NCBI GenBank assembly: GCA_022394755.1
Contig: JAGFCA010000005.1
Location: forward strand, 1 to 64,000
Length of the DNA: 64,000 nt
Source: Candidatus Poribacteria bacterium
GTDB lineage: Bacteria; Poribacteria; WGA-4E; WGA-3G
Direction: 5' to 3'
The position numbers and the translations under genes are program-made. Positions 54,369 through 62,444 of this stretch are shown piece after piece (within the stretch, counting starts at the first letter, position 1; each line of letters begins with the position of its first letter). The notes beneath the pieces were generated by a model. That model was not told the DNA's origin and ran no database searches. It was given only the letters and a program-made list of their open reading frames with translations.

Positions 54369-55060
54369 CCCAAAATGTTACGAAATCGTAACATTTTTCT
54401 GTAACCCCAATTTCGTTATATCTTCAAAAACCCTGTTCCTGTCTGTGTTTATAGACGATTTTTAGAATGTTACGATTTTTAAAAAAAGTTAATCCTCGAA
54501 TTCTAATTTGGTTGATATTCTTATAATTTTTAGTTGATTCACCAAGATGTATCTATTTTAGTTTTCAGTTATTACTACTATTTCCAATTAATGATTTATC
54601 ATTTAGGAACTATTTATTCAGATATGGTGTTCCTAAGGAGTTTTGAAAAACCGAATTGGTAAACCGCCGAAAATGTTACGAAATCGTAACATTTTTCTGT
54701 AACCCAATTTTAGTCATATCTTCCAAATCTCTGTCCCTGTCTGCGTTTATAGACGATTTATAGAATGTTACGGTTTTTATAAAAAGTTAATCCTCGAATT
54801 TTAACTTGGTTGATATTTCTATAATTTTGAGTTGATTCCCGAGATCTATCTATTTAGTTTTCAGTTAATGAAATTCTAAGAAATGGCATTTAGTGTTTTT
54901 CTAACAAAATTTTACAGATGGTTTTTGAATATGCTCTTAACCCATTGACAGTAAGCGTTTAAGCAATTATTTAAATCATTGATCTTTTAAAGTGTTAGAA
55001 AAATCAATTTTTACATTTTTATTCATGTGTGTCCTCATCTCTGTCCAGTCTTGGGTTTAT
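54369..55060. repeat. Tandem ~298-bp direct repeat with palindromic heads in a 1.5-kb non-coding region
   Basis: Two copies, 54369-54572 and 54667-54867, are roughly 85% alike over 200 bases with a 298-base period. Each begins with AAAATGTTACGA-AA-TCGTAACATTTT, a perfect 12-bp inverted repeat, and carries a second ATGTTACG about 95 bases on (AGAATGTTACG). A third, decayed copy is visible near 55036-55060 (TCTCTGTCCAGTC..GGGTTTATCG). No coding potential exists between 53937 and 55425. It could be a structured RNA pair, iterons, or a regulator-binding array. Confidence 0.7.
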
Positions 55061-55425
55061 CGGTACACTTAATTATAAAAGATTGAAAAAGTTGTTAGAG
55101 AAGTCATCTCTTATTATAAAGAACAACATATTTTGCTTTAGATAAATTTAATAATTACATACGTGATTTGCTATCATATCTATATTCTCACGTATGTAAC
55201 TTTAGATGTGATTCGTTATTTATTTCTTCAATATTTTTAGGATTTTCACAAAGTCATGTTATGATGTGCTATTAATGACTGAAAGGCGTATCTTAAGTGG
55301 GTGTAGCCTTCTTGAAAATTGGAAATACCATTGTATAGATATTGACATTCTGTTAAATTGGTGGTTGAATGTCGATGCAATTTTTTACTTTTAAAAACGG
55401 GATAGACGATTACAGGTAATCAATA

Positions 55426-55610
55426 ATGAAAGTTAGAGAGGTAATCAGATTACTTACAGAAGATGGTTGGTATCTTCACAGGACAAAATGTAGCCATAGA
55501 CATTATCAACATCCTACTAAACTCGGTAAAGTAACAGTTCCAGGAAAATGAGTAAAGATATTCACCCTTGTACATTGAATTTTATTCTCAGACAAGCTGC
55601 TCTAAAATAA
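55426..55610 (+). pseudogene. hicA: HicA-type mRNA interferase toxin gene with a frameshift
   Basis: ATG 55426 gives MKVREVIRLLTEDGWYLHRT, KCSHRHYQHPTKLGKVTVPG and K, the HicA dsRBD-like fold with the catalytic His (SHRHYQHP). TGA then follows at 55549. The family's C-terminus continues one frame away (ATG 55548: MSKDIHPCTLNFILRQAALK, stop 55610). Loss of one A from an A-run in GGAAAATGAG explains it. The gene is immediately upstream of hicB. It could be real inactivation, a sequencing error in a homopolymer, or -1 frameshifting. Confidence 0.8.
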
Positions 55611-55624
55611 GGAAACTTTAGCCA

Positions 55625-55945
55625 ATGCATTATCTTGTAATATTTGAACATGGTGATATGAATTATAGTGCCTATGTTCCAGATCTTCCTGTATGTGTAG
55701 CAGTAGGTGATACGCTTGAAGAAACTCGTCAAGAAATCGCTGAAGTTATGAAATTTCATGTTGAGTGTCTCCAAGAAGATGGAGAGGTAATTCCAAAACT
55801 TACTTCAAAGATGGCAGAACACACATCTTCAGGTGTGATTTCAGAATTTGTTGAGATTGAATTAGATAGCCCAAGTATAATAAAGCATTCCAATTTTCCT
55901 TTTCTTTCAAGTATTATGTCCCGCATTAAAAGGAAACGTGTGTAG
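55625..55945 (+). CDS. hicB: HicB-type antitoxin
   Basis: MHYLVIFEHGDMNYSAYVPD, LPVCVAVGDTLEETRQEIAE and VMKFHVECLQEDGEVIPKLT form the RNase-H-like HicB fold, with 'YSAYVPDLPVCVAVGDT' as its hallmark. No C-terminal ribbon-helix-helix or HTH domain is evident in the 106 residues; the tail is basic (SRIKRKRV). It is 14 bases after the hicA reading, so co-transcribed. It may now be an orphan antitoxin if hicA is dead. Confidence 0.85.
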   Translation: MHYLVIFEHGDMNYSAYVPDLPVCVAVGDTLEETRQEIAEVMKFHVECLQEDGEVIPKLTSKMAEHTSSGVISEFVEIELDSPSIIKHSNFPFLSSIMSRIKRKRV

Positions 55946-55950
55946 AATTC

Positions 55951-55981
55951 AACGCACCATTTCTTACGAAAATGCGTTTTT
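55951..55981. terminator. Terminator between hicB and the convergent barrel gene
   Basis: AACGCA at 55951-55956 pairs with TGCGTT at 55973-55978, with an inner TTTC/GAAA stem and a following T-run. It serves hicB and possibly the opposite gene. Confidence 0.55.
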
Positions 55982-55996
55982 ATCCAAAAGCACAAG

Positions 55997-57970
55997 CTAA
56001 AACTTACCAAAGACCCGCACAAATATTTCCATATAATTTTGGTCGTTAACATCTCCGATTGCGCGTTGGTCAATGTATCTGGCTCCGATATGGAGAAACA
56101 TCTGCTTTCGATAGGCGACAAAACTCTTTTCCATTTCTGCCAACAATGCTTGACGAACAAAGTCATTATCATCTTTCAATAAATCATTAAACAGGAGTAA
56201 TTGTCCACCACCTGTTAGTTTAATAGTCTTCGTAAACTGATAGACTATTTTAAGAATTAACGCTGGTGTCATATCTCGGACATGTGCTTGATCAATTTGA
56301 CGTAGTCTCAAATCCAGTGTGACATCTCTCCCATCAATTTCTCCACTTAATTTTTGGTAGTCAATACGATCTTCTGCCATGCGGAAACCGTTCCGTATGG
56401 TATACTTAAACATAGGACTGATTTCAAGAGATTTTGAGGGACGGAGTCTGTATAAAGTTTTAAAGATACCCACTTCGTAGTGTTCATTATCATTGTCAAA
56501 ATCTATATCATACTGTATTTTCGCACGTGCTGTCGTAACCATCCGTCTAATTCCCAAATACTCCCATGTAAGTTTAGCAGTGTTGATCAGGTCATTCTGC
56601 ATCAGAAGTGGGTCTATTCTGCGTTTTTCGACTTCTGTCCCACCGTCAACATAAAAGAACTGTAAATCATTCGCTTCTAACATTTCTCGAAACTGTGGTT
56701 GTCTTCTAAATAGTTCTTCATCCTGTCTCCTTAAGAAACCTGCATAATACCAAGTCTCATCAGGTATTTCATCTTTCACAAGTTTGAGTTCATTCTCAAG
56801 TATAAAGGTAGAGGAACGAGCAAGCTGTCTTTTGTATACCATGTTACCGTATGCTTTACTTGATCTTGGGATATTACGAAATCTATGGTTTTCTTCTATT
56901 TGCATGCCAAGGTCTAAGTCAATGACGCTCTGTTTATGGTATATCTTCCGATTCAAAAAGAATCGTAACCCTTGTAATCCAACATCAAATTCGTAATTAG
57001 GATCTTTATCGTTTTCCTCTTCGTCTCTTATTCCGTTGTTGTTTTGATCACTTTCGTCAAGAAAATCCTCATCAACATCAAACAGGAGAATATCGTCTTC
57101 ATAATCAAAAGTACCGTTATTGTTTTTATCAAGGTCCCCAGGAATAATTAGGGAAGGTGGGTCAGGAAAAGTATTGTCTGAATATCTATCTTGATCATCA
57201 TTATCTCCAACTGAACGAGACGCATCAAAACGGGAACCGACCCGATAAGCTTCTGCTTGTAAAAGGGTATCACCGACAGTTCGAAAAGCTTTGAAGACGG
57301 TTGTCATAGCATCAAAACGTGAATTCAGGTCTTTATACAAAGCACTTTTTGGGGTTACAGCTATCTCTGCTTTTATTCCATAGTTTGCGAAGTTCGTTTC
57401 AAGGTCTATTGCCCAAACAGGTGTTTCACGGAAATACCAAGAAAAACCAAGTTGCGATTTGCCAAATTTGGTTACCTCACGTAATCCCATTCCTGAACCC
57501 TCTATTCGTCTTCCTTGTCCACTTAACCGGTTCAGAGTTCCCGGCACCATCAGGATAGTCCAATCGGTACGGTTTGAACGGACTTCCCATCGGACACCAC
57601 TCATATCAATCTGATCAAAGGTGAATTTCGTGAAGGTTGTTGGAACTTCACCAAGACTCAAGATATTATTTACGTTACCAGCTGTTTCTTCTATAACCAG
57701 TACACTATGAAAACCACGACGGAATAGACGATCAAAATCAAAATTATCTTGTCTGACACGTTCATCTTCTGTATCTGCCAGAAAGTTACGTCTATTGGTA
57801 AAATCGTATTCTACACGTCCAGATAGGAAGAGTTTGCCGAAAAGACTGTATACGTCCTCTGCATTGGCATTGAAGAATGGAACACATAATAATAGTATAA
57901 TGACGGATAATAGAATAGCTTTAAAAACAGAACGGAGGACTATCAGGACTCTTCGGAAGGTATTTTCCAT
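55997..57970 (-). CDS. Predicted outer-membrane beta-barrel with Ca-binding acidic insert
   Basis: A signal peptide (AILLSVIILLLCVPFFNANA) opens a 657-residue protein of alternating strands ending in VRVFGKF, a BAM-type C-terminal Phe. Around residues 270-325, DLDKNNNGTFDYEDD and ESDQNNNGIRDEEEND form thrombospondin-type-3/EF-like calcium loops. I recognise no family. A surface or outer-membrane location is likely, and the function is unknown. It is convergent with hicB. Confidence 0.6.
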   Translation of the reverse strand: MENTFRRVLIVLRSVFKAILLSVIILLLCVPFFNANAEDVYSLFGKLFLSGRVEYDFTNRRNFLADTEDERVRQDNFDFDRLFRRGFHSVLVIEETAGNVNNILSLGEVPTTFTKFTFDQIDMSGVRWEVRSNRTDWTILMVPGTLNRLSGQGRRIEGSGMGLREVTKFGKSQLGFSWYFRETPVWAIDLETNFANYGIKAEIAVTPKSALYKDLNSRFDAMTTVFKAFRTVGDTLLQAEAYRVGSRFDASRSVGDNDDQDRYSDNTFPDPPSLIIPGDLDKNNNGTFDYEDDILLFDVDEDFLDESDQNNNGIRDEEENDKDPNYEFDVGLQGLRFFLNRKIYHKQSVIDLDLGMQIEENHRFRNIPRSSKAYGNMVYKRQLARSSTFILENELKLVKDEIPDETWYYAGFLRRQDEELFRRQPQFREMLEANDLQFFYVDGGTEVEKRRIDPLLMQNDLINTAKLTWEYLGIRRMVTTARAKIQYDIDFDNDNEHYEVGIFKTLYRLRPSKSLEISPMFKYTIRNGFRMAEDRIDYQKLSGEIDGRDVTLDLRLRQIDQAHVRDMTPALILKIVYQFTKTIKLTGGGQLLLFNDLLKDDNDFVRQALLAEMEKSFVAYRKQMFLHIGARYIDQRAIGDVNDQNYMEIFVRVFGKF

Positions 57971-58041
57971 ATTGAATGTTTTGTTGCTGATGGTAGATAT
58001 TCTGTATTATGTATTGGCGTTAATTTTGTATATTTTCTAAT

Positions 58042-58171
58042 TGATTTCAATCTTAACGTGGGTTTGAAAATTTACTCATTTTTTGTTCGGTAAGGAAACC
58101 GGTCCTACCGGGTCTATATATGTGTAGAATTTATGGTGAAAAGAATATCACATCGCTATTATAAACTCACA
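58042..58171. repeat. Dispersed repeat, uninterrupted copy
   Basis: The reverse complement contains TTCACCATAAATTCTACACA, CCGGTAGGACCGGTTTCCTT and TTCAAACCCACGTTAAGATT. It matches the 38.6-kb copy without that copy's inserted element, and partly the 23.75-kb element. Confidence 0.55.
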
Positions 58172-61100
58172 TTATCTTAGTATATCTTCAGGACCGTAGG
58201 CTTCTGTGAATGTTGTCCAGATTCCCGATCTTTTATCAAAACGGCTTAATCCTCTATACGTACCGAACCAGACATACGTGTTGTCAATAGACAGTGATAG
58301 AATACCGTTATGTGATAAACCTTCATCTCTGGTGTATGTTTTCCAAGTATCTTCCAACTGATCAAAACGACTTACTCCAGCATTGTATGTGCCGATCCAT
58401 ACATCATTACCATCTACCCCAATAGTTGTTATTTTATTACTTATTAGTCCGTTATCAGTATTATAGATACGCCAATCTTCTGCATCTTCATTATACAGTG
58501 CAACACCTCGGTCACTACCGAACCAAACACGAGTTCCATCAATTGCAATACAACTAATTTCGTTACTAACCAGACCATCCTCTTCAGTGATAGTCTTCCA
58601 GATATCACGTGCAATGTCGTATTTACTCACACCTCGACGTGTTCCCACCCAAACATTCTTTTTGCTTGCTGTTATAGTCCATATTTCATCAGTAACCAAT
58701 GACTCAGCAAACTCTTTAGATACTGCAGAGGGTTGAATTTCACTACCAGAAGTATAGGCAATCCAAGCATTCAGGTCGTCAGCAGTACGAGGATATTTTC
58801 CAATACCTGAATTTGTTCCAACCCAGATATTATTTCCGTCTGTACTTACAGAAGTAACATTATTTGCTGGTAAACCGTGTTCAGTTTTATATTGATCCCA
58901 TCGGAGTGCGATCTTATCAAACCTGTTTGCTCCATCTCTTGTACCTACCCACACATATTGTTCATCAACGACAATAGAACTCACTGCATTATCCGAGAGC
59001 ATCCCCCGCGATTTTGGTCTATGACGGTGCCAATGTCCATCGTGTGTCGCAATTTCTTCGGAACCACCTGTCTGTCTATAATTCTTCCAAGTGCCATATC
59101 CTTTATCGTACCGAGATACACCATTGTCTGTTCCGATCCAGACAAACCTTTCATCAGAATCAACTGTACGTACAGTACGGCCAGATAGGGTTGGTAAAGG
59201 AGTGAAAGGTGTCCATGATTCCTTTTGTTTGTCATAACGGGATAGACCGCGTATCGTTCCCACCCAGACATAATCTTTATCAACTGCCAATCCATATTCA
59301 CCGACATGATTATGTAATAGACCTTCAATATCTTTGAATGCTGACCACGTTCCAGAAGCAAAATGGAATCGTCTGAGACCGTTATTGGGAACGGCTAACC
59401 AGAGGTAATCATCATCCGCTGCAAGTTCAAGCGTACCCCGTTCAGATTTGATTGTCGTCCACTCTTGATTGAGTTTATCATAACGTGTTACAGCATTATC
59501 CCAAGGTCTGTACTGAATCCATACATCGTTCTTTGTAGATATAATCCGTTTTATAGTTTTATGTGCAAGTACATCATTAGTTGAAAAGGTGTCCCATTTT
59601 TCTGTTTTTTTATTATATCGGGATAGTGGACGATTACTATGCCTATCCCATTCCGAACGAGCAACCCAAACAAAATCTTCATCAATTGTAATCCATTCAG
59701 CACCCCTGCCAGCTAACCCATCCTTTGGCCTATAACTTTTCCATTCTTCTGTATCTTCATTATACCGTACCAAAGCATCTCCGGTACCGAACCAAACTTT
59801 TGATCCATCAACAGCAATCCCTCTGAGTCTTTCTCTTTCATCTCTACGATCCGGTTGTCTGACAATTTTCCATGTACCGGTTTCCTTGTCGTAACGATTC
59901 AATTCCTGACCCGTCATGGCAATTATCCACACTGCCTTTTCGCTAACATCAATCTTATCTAAATCGTCTGAAGCTAATCCGTCCTTCATAGTAAAATGTT
60001 GCCATATATCTTTTACTTTATCGTACCTTAGCACCCCGTAGTCTGATGTGAACCAAACTGCATCATCATCTACATAAGTCCAGCGTAAAACTGTCATTGT
60101 CTTTTTCAATGTAGACTTAAAGATGTCTAAACGTGTGAAACGTTGCCATGTTTTTGATGGACGATGAAACCGTAGAATACCGCCATTTCGAGATGATCGC
60201 CAGTTAGAAAACCAGATATAATCTCCATCAAACTTAATCTGAGTGACATACGTTTCAAGTAAAGGTTCACGTACTGGACGCGACTGATGTAAAACTTGTT
60301 CTCCATTTTGGAGTTTGTGTTCAATCAGACCGGTATTAGTTCCAATCCAAAGCCTATCTTGCTCACAAATGATATCACGAACATTGTAAATTTTCTCATT
60401 AGGTAGCCATTCATCTGTGCCAATTGTGTAACTTCCAATTCCTTGGGGTGTACCAATCCAAAGAATACCATTTTGATAATCTATTGCAGTAATATTTAGT
60501 GTGGAACTTTTTCCATCTGTTTTGTTTTTTAACGGTATTGGTTTCCAGTGTTGTGATATATTATCAAATTTTGCCAAACCTGTTTGAGTTCCTGCCCAGA
60601 TAGTATTTTCTGCAGATACAAGTACGTTAACATGGAGATTTTCAAGTCCATCGTTAAGACGAGACATGTTCTTATCCGATATTGTATATCGCCATACACC
60701 TTCTATCCCTGTAAACCATACATATTCTTTCTGAATAAAGACAGATAAAATCAGCGGATTCTCTGGAGTATCAGGAAGAGTAAGTTGGGTCCACTGTTTT
60801 GTTTCCACATCGAACATTGCAGGACCAGCATTCGTACCGAGCCAAATTCTATCCGTAATTCCAGCATTATCAGAAGACATTCCTTGTGAAGCAACAGAGG
60901 TAACAAAAGCTTCTCCTTCAGGTGGTCTATAAAAAGTCCATTCTTCACCGAGTTTTTTACAGAAACCTAATCCTCTACCAGTTCCAATCCAAATTGGACC
61001 TACACCATTTTGAGTATTTAAGGTCTTAGTTAATTCCGTTTGTTCTGTTTTGGTTTTCTGGGAGGCTATATCAACTGACATAATGTAAGGAGTAGGGAGT

Positions 61101-62395
61101 CCATCTTCTTTAGAGATTACCTCCCACGCTCTCGTTACTGGTGAATATATTGAGAGTCCAGCAACTGTCGCAACCCAAAGGTTACCGTCTGAATCATGGG
61201 TTATGTCTCTTACATCATTATCTGCAAGAAAGTCGGCTTGCTTAAAGTTTGTCCATTCACCATTGACTTTATCGAATCGACTTACACCATCTTCTTTACT
61301 GGCAAACCAAACATCATTACCTTGTGTTGTAATCCAACTCACATTATTACTTGTAAGACCATCTGCCTTTGTATAATGTACCCATGTATTTACCGGTTTG
61401 ATGAAACGATGTACCCCTGAATTAGCAGTTCCAAACCATACCTGAAATCCATCAGTCCGGATTGAAGTGATGAAATTACTCTTTAGTAGATCTGTTTTGG
61501 TATAGGTCTTGATAAATGTCTGGTCTACCTGATTATATTGACTTACACCTCTGTGTTGTGTGCCAAACCAAACACTGTCGTCATCCACTGCAATTGTTGC
61601 AATTTCATTGTCAATTAAGCCATCGGATTTGGTATAGTTATTCCATGAATCTGTGTCTCGGTGATAACGACTTACACCACCTCTGCTAAACCTTGGGTCT
61701 TCATCCCATCCATGCGGATCAGGATTTATCTCTCTATCAGTTCCCACCCACACATATTCGGGTTCAACAGCAATTGTTGTAATTATCCTGCTAACTAAAC
61801 CATCTTTCCGTGTCCGAACCGCCCAACTATCAATCCTCTTGTCATAACGATTCAAACCGTTTGATGTGCCGAACCATACATAGTTCCCATCAACTGCAAT
61901 GGATGATACCTTATCACTTGCAAGACCATCAATAGTGCGAAAAGTAGAAAATGTACTTGTTTCAGTGTTGAATCTACTGACACCTTCATTTGTTGCAAAC
62001 CAAACAGATTTTCCCTCAATGGCAACAGCATTTACCATATCATTTGCCAAGCCATCCTCCATCGTATAGTGTAGCCATTTATCTTGAGTTCGAATCCAAC
62101 GTGAGACTCCTTTCGCTGTTGCAATCCATACATTTTCTGTATCGGCAGCAATACAATTCACCTCATTACTGATAAGTGTCCGTTTAACTGTCCATGTCTT
62201 TTTCGGTTTTGCATTTGGATTTGATTCACCATACGGAGAATCGGCTTCAGGATCGTGTGTGCCTAACGGACCACATCCAGATATGAAGACAGGTATTACA
62301 TATAAGCTACATATTAATATTAGGAAATAGACATATTTGTTATCCGTAATAAAGGAGGGCATAATTGTTTTTTGCTTATGCATAGGAATTAACAT
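58172..62395 (-). CDS. Giant two-component-regulator-type propeller (Reg_prop) lipoprotein
   Basis: A signal segment YFLILICSLYVIPVFISGCG has the lipobox ISGC, so the mature protein is probably lipid-anchored. The remainder consists of roughly 25-30 repeats of VWFGTxxGVSRYDK...W followed by DGLASDxVxxIAVD, the Reg_prop/YVTN-like blade found in hybrid sensor periplasmic domains, enough for three or four 7- to 8-bladed propellers. No kinase, GGDEF or HTH domain follows, so it is a stand-alone sensor or scaffold. The exact start is uncertain: ATGs at 62395, 62383 and 62362, none with a clear ribosome site. Confidence 0.85.
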   Translation of the reverse strand: MLIPMHKQKTIMPSFITDNKYVYFLILICSLYVIPVFISGCGPLGTHDPEADSPYGESNPNAKPKKTWTVKRTLISNEVNCIAADTENVWIATAKGVSRWIRTQDKWLHYTMEDGLANDMVNAVAIEGKSVWFATNEGVSRFNTETSTFSTFRTIDGLASDKVSSIAVDGNYVWFGTSNGLNRYDKRIDSWAVRTRKDGLVSRIITTIAVEPEYVWVGTDREINPDPHGWDEDPRFSRGGVSRYHRDTDSWNNYTKSDGLIDNEIATIAVDDDSVWFGTQHRGVSQYNQVDQTFIKTYTKTDLLKSNFITSIRTDGFQVWFGTANSGVHRFIKPVNTWVHYTKADGLTSNNVSWITTQGNDVWFASKEDGVSRFDKVNGEWTNFKQADFLADNDVRDITHDSDGNLWVATVAGLSIYSPVTRAWEVISKEDGLPTPYIMSVDIASQKTKTEQTELTKTLNTQNGVGPIWIGTGRGLGFCKKLGEEWTFYRPPEGEAFVTSVASQGMSSDNAGITDRIWLGTNAGPAMFDVETKQWTQLTLPDTPENPLILSVFIQKEYVWFTGIEGVWRYTISDKNMSRLNDGLENLHVNVLVSAENTIWAGTQTGLAKFDNISQHWKPIPLKNKTDGKSSTLNITAIDYQNGILWIGTPQGIGSYTIGTDEWLPNEKIYNVRDIICEQDRLWIGTNTGLIEHKLQNGEQVLHQSRPVREPLLETYVTQIKFDGDYIWFSNWRSSRNGGILRFHRPSKTWQRFTRLDIFKSTLKKTMTVLRWTYVDDDAVWFTSDYGVLRYDKVKDIWQHFTMKDGLASDDLDKIDVSEKAVWIIAMTGQELNRYDKETGTWKIVRQPDRRDERERLRGIAVDGSKVWFGTGDALVRYNEDTEEWKSYRPKDGLAGRGAEWITIDEDFVWVARSEWDRHSNRPLSRYNKKTEKWDTFSTNDVLAHKTIKRIISTKNDVWIQYRPWDNAVTRYDKLNQEWTTIKSERGTLELAADDDYLWLAVPNNGLRRFHFASGTWSAFKDIEGLLHNHVGEYGLAVDKDYVWVGTIRGLSRYDKQKESWTPFTPLPTLSGRTVRTVDSDERFVWIGTDNGVSRYDKGYGTWKNYRQTGGSEEIATHDGHWHRHRPKSRGMLSDNAVSSIVVDEQYVWVGTRDGANRFDKIALRWDQYKTEHGLPANNVTSVSTDGNNIWVGTNSGIGKYPRTADDLNAWIAYTSGSEIQPSAVSKEFAESLVTDEIWTITASKKNVWVGTRRGVSKYDIARDIWKTITEEDGLVSNEISCIAIDGTRVWFGSDRGVALYNEDAEDWRIYNTDNGLISNKITTIGVDGNDVWIGTYNAGVSRFDQLEDTWKTYTRDEGLSHNGILSLSIDNTYVWFGTYRGLSRFDKRSGIWTTFTEAYGPEDILR

Positions 62396-62444
62396 TCTTT
62401 ACAACCGTGTTGAATTCGTCATTGGTGTTATCTATTGGATTATA

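Noticed and set aside
54369-54870. Repeats as a CRISPR array
   Set aside because: The unit is about 298 bases with conserved spacer sequence, only two clear copies, and no cas genes nearby.
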